Of a stretch of 64,000 nt of DNA, positions 30,640-42,317 are shown piece by piece. A program made the translations under genes and the position numbers. The stretch is from Gossypium raimondii (Eukaryota; Streptophyta; Magnoliopsida; Malvales; Malvaceae): assembly GCF_025698545.1 (NCBI RefSeq), contig NC_068571.1:47215733-47279732 (forward strand), given 5' to 3'. Position 1 is the first letter of the stretch; the number at the start of each line of letters is the position of its first letter. Below the pieces are notes generated by a model that saw nothing but the letters and a program-made list of their open reading frames with translations, was not told where the DNA came from and ran no database searches.

Positions 30640-32493
30640 ATGGCAATCCCTTCACTTTCTCTTCTCTTCCTTTTCACCTCTCTTCCTCTTTTTTCCTCTT
30701 CCCCGGTTAAAGATCCTGAACTTGTAGTTCAAGATCTTCACAGGTAAACAAACGGTTCACATTGTATTTATCGTGATTTTGGATATAATGAATACCATAT
30801 CTTTGTTTTGTTTTGGTTTGGTTTTTGGACAGGGCCATTAATGTGTCTAGGAGGAACCTTAAGTATCTCTCTTGTGCAACTGGTAACCCCATAGATGATT
30901 GCTGGAGATGTGACCCTAACTGGGAGAAGAACAGACGGAGGCTAGCCGACTGTGCAATCGGGTTTGGCAAGAATGCCATTGGTGGAAGAGACGGTAAACT
31001 CTACGTTGTCACTGATTCTAGTGATGATGATCCCGTGAATCCAAAACCTGGAACTTTAAGACACGCTGTGATTCAAGACGAACCGTTGTGGATCGTGTTC
31101 GCTCGTGATATGACCATTCAATTGAAGGAAGAACTCATTATGAACTCTTTCAAAACAATTGATGGCAGAGGTGCTAGTGTTCACATTACTGGGGGTCCAT
31201 GCATTACCATTCAGTTTGTGACCAACATTATCATCCATGGATTGCACATTCATGATTGCAAACAAGGAGGGAATGCTATGGTGAGGGACTCCCCGCGGCA
31301 CTACGGTTGGCGAACGACATCAGATGGTGATGGTGTGTCCATCTTTGGTGGTAGCCATATTTGGGTGGATCATAACTCGTTATCAAACTGCAAGGATGGT
31401 CTGATTGATGCTATTTATGGATCCACTGCCATCACCATTTCAAATAACCACATGACTCACCATGATAAAGTTATGTTACTAGGGCACAGTGATTCCTATA
31501 TGAAAGACAAGAACATGCAAGTCACCATTGCCTTTAATCACTTTGGTAAAGGGCTCATCCAAAGAATGCCAAGGTAACCCAAAAATATATGTACTCCTAT
31601 TGTATAGGGTTAAAATTTCTCACATTGGGGCCTGAATTTTTTTCTTGTTCAAGTTAGGCCCCAAACTTTACAATTGTTTCTATATTATCCAAGGCACTGA
31701 ACTTGTCAATTGTTCTCACATTGGGATTTTAACTTTTTTTTTAAGTTAATCCTTGAAAACCTTAGAGTTTAAGCCTCATATGAGAATAATTGTCAGGTTT
31801 AAAGAATTCAACCTTCAATGTGGAAACGGTTGCCTAGCCTAAATCCTAATGTGAGAATAATTGTTAAATTCAAAGCTTAACTTGAACTAAAAAAAGTTCA
31901 GGTCCCAATATGAAAAAAAGTTAAATTCAGACCCTATCATATATTTGCTGTACTTTAGTTTGGGTTAGTGACAGCATTTTTTCGATATATTTAATTTGAG
32001 TCTAAGCAAATATTCACCCTCTATGGGACCATAATTCTATAGTACACATTTACAGATGTAGACATGGGTATTTCCATGTGGTGAACAATGACTACACCCA
32101 TTGGGAAATGTATGCAATTGGAGGGAGTGCTAATCCAACCATCAACAGCCAAGGGAATAGATTTACTGCACCAAATGATATATTCAGCAAAGAGGTGAGT
32201 AACCCCATTTTAATACTTTGAATGTATTGAGATTTGATGACTTATGGTTGTAATAATCATATTTGATGTAGGTGACCAAGCATGAAGATGCGCCTGAGAG
32301 TGAATGGAAGAACTGGAACTGGAGATCGGAAGGCGATCTGATGGTAAATGGTGCGTTTTTCACACGGTCGGGTGCTGGTGCATCTTCAAGCTATGCCAAG
32401 GCCTCTAGCTTGGGTGCTAGGCCATCATCGCATGTCGCTACGATAACAACTAATGCCGGTGCACTTAATTGCAAGAAAGGCTCTCGTTGCTGA
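30640..32493 (+). CDS. Pectate lyase, polysaccharide lyase family 1, four exons
   Basis: The exons 30640-30743, 30833-31573, 32056-32194 and 32272-32493 join in frame and encode 401 aa. The enzyme splits de-esterified pectin (polygalacturonate) by calcium-dependent beta-elimination in the cell wall. Residues 1 to about 20 ([20 protein letters not shown]) are a signal peptide. Family marks are [57 protein letters not shown] from residue 212 with [24 protein letters not shown] and [20 protein letters not shown]. The calcium-binding Asp residues and the catalytic Arg (RMPR region) of the family are present. The protein lacks the extra N-terminal domain of some plant members, which is a normal variant. 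Intron 2 carries a foldback element. Roles in pollen, fibre or fruit cannot be read from the sequence. Confidence 0.95.
31597..31950. mobile_element. Foldback element in intron 2 of the pectate lyase gene
   Basis: The left half (ATAGGGTTAAAATTTCTCAC, CATTGGGGCCTGAATTTTTT) and right half (AAAAAAGTTCAGGTCCCAATATG, AATTCAGACCCTATCATA) are inverted counterparts. TTAGGCCCCAAACTTTA and repeats of TTCTCACATTGGG / CTAATGTGAGAATAATTG lie inside. It is non-coding and makes up most of the intron. Confidence 0.7.
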
Positions 32494-34904
32494 TAGTAAA
32501 AGTTGATGATGTTAAAATTCGAACTTCAAATATATTAAATGAGTTCGAATTTTTCTTTTTAAATTCGAGTTCGAGTTCGATGATTACAACCTCGGCCTGT
32601 TACTCAAGTACTTTGAGAAAGCAAGTGCAGATGTGTTGATATAATATTTAAATATCTTTTACTTTATTTTGCATTAAATCTCTCTGTTCTTTTTATCTTT
32701 CTCTTTCTCCCATAAACCCCAAGTGGGAAACCATGAAAAAATACGGTAAATATTGCCGACACTAAAGACAAAGGAAAATAAAGAATGCATTTTTTCTGTA
32801 CACATATATGAAAAGCCTTCCATTCCAAGTAGTTTTGAATTGATTTGAGTAGGAAAGTTCACCCGCCACAACTGTCACTAATTGAACGAAATAATCAAAC
32901 AATAACATGTGGCATGTGGCATGTGGCATGTCACATGTACTTTATGTTGATATATATGGATTATTTTTAACGATAAAATAAAAATATTAATATGTTCTTT
33001 GATCTAATATGTAAAGATTAATTTACTCTCTTTTTAAGTAAAAGAAAGCAAAATACAATCTAAGCTTCTAATTCAAATGTCTCTATGGTACTTTTACTAA
33101 TAACTTAGTATCTACAACCCAAATCTACAAAATAACAAATAAAATATTGGAGAGGAATTTACTTACATCAGTGTAAAATTAAAGTAGTATTACACCCTTT
33201 TGTGTAATTTTTATGATTGATATTTTAATGATTCAACTATTAATCTATTGATATAATTATATCTGTAATTCATATAAATTTTTAAATTGATCTAATATTT
33301 CTATTATATCGATCTAAAGTATTATATATTAATATTTATTAAATAATTAATTTTTTTTATTTAAAACAGTTTAACATGCAAATGAAATATAAAATATGCA
33401 GATTGGCGATGGGATGACTTTGGTACACTTTTTACCCTGAAAACTGAGAAGGAAGAAAGCACTTCCACCAAGACGTGGACTAAACAGAAAATTTACAGCA
33501 AAGGAAAGACACCCCCAACATTTGTCGAAGTTTCATGGGGTTCCCTCTCAAAGACAGTAAATGTAAAAGACAAAATAAAGAAAGAAAACACAAAAGCATA
33601 GGCATTGTTTGGAACAGCTTTTGATGGAACTGTCTTTGACTAAGGTTGCTTCACATTGCATGCTTGTCTTTCCCATGTTCCACTATCCTCTTATATCTTT
33701 ATTTACGTATTTAAATGAGGCACTCAATGAGTTCTTGACTCTATGGTGCCATCATCTCCTATACCTCTCCCACATGCATCATCCACCATCACATGATAAT
33801 GTTTTGGTTTTCTCTTTAGATAGGATATGATTAGGGTATATGGTCTTGTTTTGAGGGGCTCAAGGGGCACATTTGCTGCCCTGCTACTGATTGATTGATT
33901 CAGTCTAAAGACATCGACTATCAACTTAAAAACATTGGATTCAACTTCTGGAGTTTTATTCATATATTTTTATTATATGATTAGGAATAATATTTTTATA
34001 CATTAAATATAATGTATTCTCAGGTTAGTATATGTAGTTTTTTTTATATTTTTCTATTATTTATTTATTTTTAATCATTTTATGCAAATACACATTAAAC
34101 ATTTTAAAATTCATTTTGATTGAATTATATATTAACTTATCATGAATTCATTTTACATCCTTTATTCCTCTGCTTTTATATTTTAATAATTTTATTTAAT
34201 TTTATCAAAACCCTTATAAATAATGATAAATCAGTCTGTTTTAGATAGAAATGATTTAATAAATTTATGTCAAAGTTAATATATAATTGAATTACATATA
34301 AGTTTAAAATATTTAATTGTAATTGAAGTCAAATATAAATTAACTAGAAATTATTTTTATAGTACTTGAATATAATTTTATAATTAAAAATTACATGATA
34401 AATAATATAAAAATATAATTATCTTTTTATTTAAAATTTTAGGTAGTATATAGTAACAAATATAAAGAAGTGTAAGCAAACTTATTCTTCATGTATTTGG
34501 ACCAAATTCGAATTCAGACGTCAATATTTTTGGGAAGGCTTTACTTGAATACCACCCCAATCTAAATAAGACTAGGCTCAAACTATAAAACAAGTGAGGA
34601 GACCTTTGGTTAAACAAATAAAAATGTTGCTTCTTCTTTTTTTTTGTTGAAATCGTTGTATCTATCGTCGACAACAATGACTAATCCCCTCGTTACAAAT
34701 GCTCTATTCAAAGAAGTAATTCAAAATCCCCAACACATAATTAAGGAAAGAGGTAAACAACCATCACGCCACACCTCATACAAAGACACATTGCCTTTAA
34801 ATCCTATTGTATTTGAAATGTTGATCACGTCCTGTTGGCTTCCACATAAGGGACACCATTGCAACATTGCTTTTATTATTGGTTTGTAGTATAGAGAAAT
34901 TATG
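32494..34904. other. Intergenic; half copy of a family I MITE at about 32905-33099
   Basis: The stretch 32905-33099 has GGCATGTGGCATGTCACATG, TTCTTTGATCTAATATGTAAAG and a right end CTCTATGGTACTTTTACT: the right half of a family I element with its left arm lost. The rest is AT-rich. 33600-33960 and 34490-34890 contain open stretches in both strands, but none with a recognisable domain. Confidence 0.5.
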
Positions 34905-35170
34905 AACGATAATGATCAAGGGTTCGATTGTTCACATTTTAAGGTATGTTCTTTTACTCGTTGATGGGTACTGATCCACTATACTAATCGCCAAATCATT
35001 GTTTGAAACTCACCAGCCAGATTATTTTAAAAAAATTATCAGCCCAATAACTTAAATAAAAACTTTCAAATAATTCAGTGACTTAAATGAAAACTTTCAA
35101 ATAATTTAATGACTATTTTGTAATTTTTTTGAAGTTGAATGACTAAAACGTAATTGGGTGAAGTTTATCC
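34905..35170 (-). mobile_element. Foldback MITE, family II copy c (partial)
   Basis: Holds ACTCGTTGATGGGTACTGATCC, the reverse complement of the family II core. It then has AATGACTATTTTGTAATTTTT and GAAGTTGAATGACTAAAACG and ends GAAGTTTATCC. Only one arm is kept. Confidence 0.6.
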
Positions 35171-35207
35171 ATAGTTATATTCTACTTGATTTTCATAAAT
35201 AGCTTCT

Positions 35208-35360
35208 ATCAGCCCAGCTGGTTAGGGCTTAGGTGTGGAATAAATGGTTCATTTCAACCATGGACCTCCGGGGTTTAAAAACTTTTGTAGGCCCAACTCT
35301 ATTAGGGTTTGCAAGGGCTAAGGTTAAATTTCGTGGCTTTCTGGATTTATTTTCATGATA
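35208..35360 (+). mobile_element. Possible tRNA-derived SINE
   Basis: CAGCCCAGCTGGTTAGGGCTTAG resembles the D arm (Pol III A box) of a tRNA, and GGTTCATTTCAACC about 30 bp on could be a worn B box. A tail and a target duplication were not found. A chance match is possible. Confidence 0.3.
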
Positions 35361-35744
35361 AATAGTTTTATTAAATATAGGCTCAAGCTATAGAGAATGT
35401 CAAAATTTGAGAATTTTAATGCTTGCTTCAAGTAATTCGTAAGTTTAATCAATTTTTATTTTTTTAATTAGTATTAAAAAAATTTTGTTTATATTTGAAT
35501 TCAAATATAAAAATAGAATTTAAAATTAGTACGAGGACAAATTCATTTTATCATATAAACAAATTTAATTAAACAAGTTTAAACAGATCTATATTGATCT
35601 TGAACTTGACCTGAATAAGAGTTGAAGCTTCAAAGAACACAAGTTAAACCAAGACTATATATATATATATATAACCGTTAAAAGTAAAAGATCAACTTTC
35701 TTTTATCAAATACAAATTCAATCAAATAGATCATGAGATAAGTA

Positions 35745-36560
35745 AGGTTGTTGGAATTGGATTGGACTGGTCGATACATTGATTTAAAAAACAAGGTCGA
35801 ATTAATTGACTCGCAAATCGATATAAAATGATTGAATTAGATCAAAAATCGGTTGAACTGCTTTTATTTATTTTTAATTAACTTTTTAATAATTGATTGG
35901 ACCAACTAATCACACCGATTCAACATACATTATTTAACACTTTATCAAATAGACTCTTAAATAACTAAAACAAGTCATGAAAGAAGTGGGGAAAGAGCTA
36001 CCGAGGCAGGTGCATTGAAAGGTGAAGCTGTCCTAAGGGGATGTTAAGTGTGTGTTCCTTGTAATCTTAAGCACAAAATTCAACACATTTCCTGGCCCTT
36101 TTGACCAACCACACACCCTTTTGTGTAGGTCAGGTTAATACCACTTTCTAAATATAATTCATGTTTAGGCTCCCAATAATTCAACCCTGCCCCATGCTGG
36201 ACGGCAATCGCAGACCATAACCAGGGCAGGCCCCTCATATTTTGAAAAAAAAAATCACATTATTATTTAAAAATTTTAAAAAATATTATATAAATTTTAG
36301 GTGATTGAATAAGCTAGACTATCGATTTTCAATTCATCTGATTCAATTAATTTGATCGTCGGGCTAACAATAATTAAATAAATAATTTAAAATATAAAGA
36401 ATATATATATAAATTTTATTAAATCGATTCAACTTGTTTAACTGCTGATTTTTATCTCGATTTTTTTATTTTTATCAATCTCTCGCAATTTTTTAATCAA
36501 TTGATTTAACCTTTTTGTTCATATCGTTATATCAATAAGTTCTCGGTCTGTCTGATCTGC
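35745..36560. mobile_element. Two diverged family III elements (about 35745-35950 and 36290-36560)
   Basis: Both segments have the family layout: GGATTGGACTGGTCGAT or CTAGACTATCGATTTTC at one side, a T-rich middle, and CGATTCAAC or TCTCGGTCTGTCTGATC at the other. They flank a 340-bp unrecognised stretch (35951-36289). Ends and duplications are too worn to fix. Confidence 0.45.
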
Positions 36561-39154
36561 TCCAATAACACTAATTATATCATTAAATTTTGTCAGAATT
36601 CAAATTCAAGAATTAAAATAGATCTAGTTACCAAATTCAAAGACCAAAGTAGACCTAATTACCAAAATTCAGGGGCCAAAATTATTTTATCCCTTTTGAA
36701 AATATTTAAATAGTATATATTTATATATTAAATAAAATGAGATTAGCTTCTTTAAAATAAATTTTATATCTTTTAATCTTTCAATTAATTTTAGATTGAA
36801 AAAAGTTTAATCAATTCAACTTCTATAATATGATTTTTCTTTGAAGCTCCTTAATGGGCTATTAAATATTAACATAACAAGTGACGCAATAACTAACACA
36901 AAAATAATGATGTGACAACTGACATGACATTTAAACTTGAAAAATTCTTTAATTTTATTTTTAAAAATTTATTATAATATTTTAATTTGATTTATTTTTG
37001 TATAAATTGTACTTGTATGGTAACATTAAATTTAAAATAAATTGTTTTAATATTTTAATTTTTTAATTCCAAAAGATCGTGTCAATTAAATATATTCTAA
37101 AAATTATTAAAAGTAGAAAAGAAATTAAATTAATTTTAAAATCATGTGAATTAATAGGGATCATTAAAGTGGAAATTATTCTTTGTATGCTAAATATTTA
37201 AACTAAAAAATATCGTTATGTCGTATAATTGCTTTTTTAATATTTAAGCTTTACCTAAAGTTCAACTTGTCACACACAAAATGAAATCTCGATCCTAACC
37301 TACTTAAATATGTATTTAAATATATATTGTCCATGCCCCTCACGTTTGGTCATGCCCAAAATTCAACCAACCAAATTTGGTGCCTCTCGATATTAACTTT
37401 AAAATTAATTAAAAATTGTGAGACGTTTAATTTAAGATAAGATTATATATAAATCATGAGATAATATGATAATTTAAAATATCATTGTTTGATATATAAG
37501 TCCTGAAGTTTTTTTAATTTTACAAAAATATTTAACAAATCAGTATATTTCCTGTGTATTTTTTAAAAATACCGATTAAGAATATGTAATAATTTCTTAA
37601 TTTATTTATATAATTATATAAAAGAAAAACTTTTGTGTTAGTGTATTAAATAATTATACATAATTAGTTGATATTTGTTGATAGAGATATTGCTCATATT
37701 GTAATGCCAAGAGTTGCTAGAACTGTTATCAAGTGCCTGACCAAGTATGGGCATAGTTTTTGTCGGAGTGAACTCTCTTTGCCCTCTTTGATGAATACGA
37801 TAGCATTTTATATAGTATTAGGAGATTAGTGTGAGTCCATTTGAGTAAACAATCGACCACTTGGGTTTCACAAATAGTTTGATTATAAGATGTTGGAGTT
37901 AATTTAATGTGATCAGTCATGATAAAACTTTATTTTAGTGAATTGGTGTAGAGAAGTAATGGGAGGACGAGAGTTGATCTTTTCAAGAATATTTTTAATA
38001 TGGATATGTACTTTCATAAAATGTTCAATGTGGTACTTGAATTATCAATATGTATTTTATTATAGTATATATACTTTTGTAAAATGTTCAATGTAGTATC
38101 TAGATTTTGAAAATGTTCAATGTGACATCTAAACTATATATCGTGTGTGTTTTATTATGGTACTTGATGTTAACACCATAAATGAATTGCTAAATCAATC
38201 AATGAAAATTTGACAGTAGTTCTCATGATTAAAAATAATATTACATGAAAAACTAAAAATTTAAATAAAAAATAATTTTAAATTTTTAAATTCAGTTACT
38301 ATTTTTGGAGGGGAAAAATAATAAAAAATTTATTAAAAAGCCTTAAACTAAATAATTAATTGTAACAGATACAATTCCATGATTTGCTAAAGCTAATAAT
38401 TATGAAATTGGTATTTCAGAAAAAATATGAAATTAGTATCAATTATTAATTTAATTTAATATTATCCATAACCAGTTGATCTATCAACAAACATAACTTA
38501 ATTCTTCAATAAAAAAATTAAATTTATTAATAAAATAACCTTAACATATCCTTTCGAGGCATTATTATATGCTACCGCGGCGCACCACCATAGCCTGCTT
38601 TCCTTTCAAAAAAACGGTGTCGGTTTCAGACAAATTTTAATTGGTCAACAAGCATCTGTCTCCACCAATTAATGAATGTCTCAAAAACTTCTTCGAGGTC
38701 AAACCTTGATTCACACGTGTTTAATAATGGTTGGTTATTTGGACCACCATTGCATTGTATTCTTACACGTAGGACAATATACTCTAGCGGATGATAAATT
38801 GACAGGTGTAAATCTAGCCAAGTTGCCATTTCTAGATCGAGTGGCAAAGATCGAACAGGTGACTGGATTACAACAAGTGCCACGTCAAACTGAGGGGTAA
38901 CTCTTCGGGTTGCCAAAAGTCGTTTTATTACAAAACTGGCTTTTCTGAAATCGCCTGTCATGTCGTCGTCGTTTTGTCCTTTCCAGGTCAGCTTAGAAAA
39001 AGGCTGTTCAGTAAAAATTAGATATTTAAAAGGATGAAAAGTAAAATTCAAAATAATAAAAAAAGGGTTAAAAGTGAAAATATACGAATTAATTTCAGTA
39101 TAACTCTGGATTTTCCCACGCGCATTTTAGAAGTATACCCTTGATAGCAATGTT
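36561..39154. other. Intergenic; short direct repeats at 38010-38165; no gene
   Basis: Largely AT-rich. The words AAAATGTTCAATGTGGTACTTG and variants, and ATGTGTTTTATTATGGTA-like words, recur between 38010 and 38165, a small degenerate tandem array. 38560-39060 is less AT-rich and open on the minus strand for 141 codons, but no motif or family could be recognised in it. Confidence 0.4.
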
Positions 39155-39640
39155 GACGGTTTAAATTGGATGTAGATTGGTGGGCCGAATCTAATCATAT
39201 TTGAATCGGATTAGTCAGTTGGACTAGAAATCAAATGAGATATCGGTTTAGTTGAATTGGTGATTGAATTGATTTAATTCTACTTTTATTTTCAATATAT
39301 TTTTATTTTAAAAAATTTTAATTGAACCAATTAGACCCGCAAATGACATGATTGGTTCGATTAGTGATTTAATTCTAAAAACATTAGTCAAACCGATTAG
39401 ACTGAAAATCGATGAGGTATTGGTATGATTAAAGGGATTAGATTAGTTGACTCGTGAAGTAGTACGAATCAATTGAATCGAGATAAAAAAGATAATTGAA
39501 GTAGTAGTTGAATCTATTTTCTTTTTTTAAAAATATTTTTTTAACATTTTATTTAATCAAATTAGTCAAGTAGTTAAATTGAAAACTAAAAATTTGAGTA
39601 ATTCAAACACCGGTTTAATTTTGGAAACCTTATTTGTTAG
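39155..39640. mobile_element. Two adjacent diverged family III elements
   Basis: GAATCGGATTAGTCAGTTGG, GAACCAATTAGACCCGC, ATTAGACTGAAAATCGATG and the end CACCGGTTTAATTTTGGAAACC repeat the family III words in two successive T-rich-centred blocks. Confidence 0.5.
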
Positions 39641-39704
39641 CTTAACATGTTCAATACTTTTCTGAAAAATTAATTCCTAAAATTTAATTTAAAAAGTTGA
39701 ATTC

Positions 39705-40045
39705 CTAAAATATAAAATTAGTACCTGAATTTGTTCAGTTTTCGCAGGTTGGTACCTATGATTTTTTTGTCCCAGATTGGTACCCGATTATTAATTAATA
39801 ATATTTAAAACAATCCGGTCAAAAAAATGAAAGACGGATCAAAAGGGTCTTGGCAGTGCAACATGTGGCGGCATGTGAGTGGCTAGCGTTGCCACGTCAG
39901 CAAAATCTTAACGTCGTTAGGCTTAGCTACAAAACTAGTGGATGGAAAAAAAGTTCGAGGACTAATCTAGAACAAAAAAAAAAACATATGTACCAATCTG
40001 AGAGAAGTGGATAAATTCAGTACTGAATTTATATTTAACCCATTT
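39705..40045. mobile_element. Foldback element with GGTACC(T/A) arms
   Basis: The left part (ATATAAAATTAGTACCTGAATTTG, GGTTGGTACCTATGATTTTTTTG, CCAGATTGGTACC) is answered on the right by AAAAAACATATGTACCAATCTG and CAGTACTGAATTTATATT. The middle is a less AT-rich core (GCAACATGTGGCGGCATGTG, GCCACGTCAGC). Confidence 0.65.
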
Positions 40046-40439
40046 ATTAATCAGATTTGAATATAACTTCATTGGATTATCCATTGAATATTTGAATATG
40101 TATATGTTACATATTTGAATGTAACAAATCCAATAAAAATTAAAGTAAAATTTTAAAGTAATAAAAATGAATTTAAATATTTAAATATGAATTTGTTATC
40201 GATTATCTATTCGGTTATCTGTGAAAGAAAAGGATTTGGATAATGGATATTTGAGCATAAATATAAGATAAAAAATATTTGAAATAAAAAATTAAAAATT
40301 AAGATGGATAATGAATTTAAATGTCTAAATTTGATTAATGGATATAAGAGGGTTAATGTATTTCTTCAAATCTATTATAAATAATAAATGAATATGTCTG
40401 AATCTCATTATATCTAAAATCTAAAAAGAAAACACATTA

Positions 40440-40700
40440 TGATAAATTTAGCTCTTAATGTTTACATTTTTTTACAATTTAACCCTCATTTTTAAGCTAA
40501 ATTTGACCATTAATATTTCAAAAGTGCTAACTAGGACCGTAATTTTTAAACAATGTTATATGTTATATGTTACAATCCATATGTACTTAACATTGACATG
40601 ACACTATTTATCTTATATGTTACATTAAATGGTATCTCATCAACAAATAATTTGAAAATCATAAAAATATTTCAAAAATAAAAAATAGTATAAAGTATTT
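40440..40700. repeat. Family IV dispersed repeat (three copies in the window)
   Basis: The phrases TTTAACCCTCATTTTTAAGC, AAATTTGACCATTAATATTTC and ATCAACAAATAATTTGAAAATC recur at 49490-49830, with TTAAATTTGACCATTAACATTTC and GTCAACAAATAATTTAAAAATT. In part they also recur at 44280-44560 inside the BTB/TAZ gene. The class of element is not known to me. Confidence 0.5.
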
Positions 40701-41539
40701 GTGGATTACCATGCGGGCAATCATGTTTAAAAATTTAAAATTTCAGTCAATATTTTCATTTAAAAACATCAATTCTACTCTTTTAAAAGATTAAAAGTTA
40801 GATTTAACTAAAAATTACTAAACAAAAAAAATAGACATTAAATTTTAAATTATCATTATAAAAGATATATATTTACAAATATCTAAACTCACACATCATT
40901 ATCGTCCCTACTCTTGTCCAATTACCCATACAAATGAGATATTTCTACTCTTAAATCATTTGAGTTTGACATTAACTTTTATTTGAAATTCAACATAGTT
41001 TAATTCAATAATTCATGATTACAAATTATATTTTATGTTCGGGATTCAGTAACTATCTCTTTCAAAATTTAAAATTGAATCCTTCTTTTATTTTGAATTA
41101 GTATTAAAATCTTAATTTAAACTGAAATTTAAGTAATTGAATTTGAATATGAATTTCACGATAAGAATAAGCTTAACAAACTTACTTAATTAAGCTTAAT
41201 CCAAATCCAAAATTTTATTGTTATTTTGAATGGAAGTTGAATTTCAATTGGAGTTCAAAGTTTAACTCAACCTTTAACCTTTGGTCTTGTGTCAAAGTTA
41301 ATCATTAAAAATTAATTAATCAATTTATATTATTATAATAATAATGTAAATCATATGTCAATTAATCTTAAAAGGTATTAAAAACACTCCATTGCTTGAA
41401 GCAAACAATATACCAAACCCAAATCCCATCTACTCGAATCAAATCTCATAAGAAATATAACTATTGATTTTTTTTGACAATTCCATAACAATTAATTTAA
41501 TTAAATCTTAATTTCCTTTAAAACATTTCTTTTCTCAAA
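40701..41539. other. AT-rich intergenic, nothing recognised
   Basis: No frames, RNA genes or clear element ends; AATTC- and AATTT-rich. Confidence 0.4.
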
Positions 41540-42103
41540 GGGTAAATATACATCTCGACTTAAAAGTTCAATTTAATACTTAAGGTTATTTTTATTTAAT
41601 TAGGTACTTGAATTTAGCCTTTTTTTTTCCACATTAATACTTACAGTAAATAGCTTTTTTTTACTAAGTTGAACTATGAAGCAAAATTCAAATACCAATT
41701 TGAACCAAAATGCCAAATTCAAGTACCTAATCAGACCAAAAAAGTTTAGGTACCTATTAGACAAAACTTGAGTACCAAATTGAACCTTAGGGCCAAGTTT
41801 GGGTATCTAATTGGACAAAAAAAAAAGGCTTAGGTACCAAATTGAACTATAAAGGCAAAAGGTTGAATTTGATACTTAAGTTTTTTTTTTTTTGGTTTAA
41901 TCATTCACTTGAACTTGCCTTTTTTTTTCCCAATTTAATACTTACAGTAAATGACTTATTTCAACTAATTTGAACTATGAAGCCAATTTTAGGTGCCAAA
42001 TGGAACCTTAAAGCCAAGTTTAGGTATCTAATTGGACAAAAAAAAGCGTAGGTACCAAATTGAACTATAAATCAAGTTGAGGTATCAAAATATGTATTTA
42101 CCC
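41540..42103. mobile_element. Foldback element, 564 bp, with perfect 9-bp target duplication, upstream of the BTB/TAZ gene
   Basis: The ends GGGTAAATATACATCT and (complement) GGGTAAATACATATTT are inverted repeats. The host word TTTCTCAAA occurs directly at 41531-41539 and 42104-42112. The arms carry AATTTAATACTTAAG, TAGGTACTTGAATTT and their complements. Inside, a segment with CACATTAATACTTACAGTAAAT and TGAACTATGAAGC is present twice in direct order (about 41620-41690 and 41925-41985). A 9-bp duplication is characteristic of Mutator-like elements. It stops about 215 bp before the start codon. Confidence 0.88.
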
Positions 42104-42169
42104 TTTCTCAAAATAAGGAAAAAAGTAAAATGATGAAGCGCGTGGGAACAGTGAGCCATAATATTTTTC

Positions 42170-42190
42170 GTCATGCATGATGACACGTCG
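42170..42190 (+). promoter_or_regulatory. RY (CATGCATG) and ACGT-type motifs in the BTB/TAZ promoter
   Basis: CATGCATG lies at 42172-42179 within the palindrome TCATGCATGA, followed by ACACGTCG at 42183-42190. RY elements bind B3-domain factors and ACGT cores bind bZIP factors in plants. They sit 128-146 bp before the start codon and about 45-65 bp before the TATA box. Function is inferred. Confidence 0.45.
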
Positions 42191-42235
42191 GATGATTCAT
42201 TGTCTCCTTTTTTTCTGTTAGCTCTTTTGGCTGCC

Positions 42236-42242
42236 TATATAA
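42236..42242 (+). promoter_or_regulatory. TATA box of the BTB/TAZ gene
   Basis: TATATAA lies 76 bp upstream of the start codon, in the expected place for a leader of about 45 nt. Confidence 0.65.
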
Positions 42243-42317
42243 TTCAAGTCTCAGCCAACCTCTCTGGACATCAATCGCCAAACAACACTCACCTTTTTCT
42301 TTAATATTCCTCCTTCA

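Noticed and set aside
38626..39051. Minus-strand frame of 141 codons, the longest outside known genes in its region
   Set aside because: No recognisable motif, no start context or splice support, and a competing frame on the other strand; left as unannotated.
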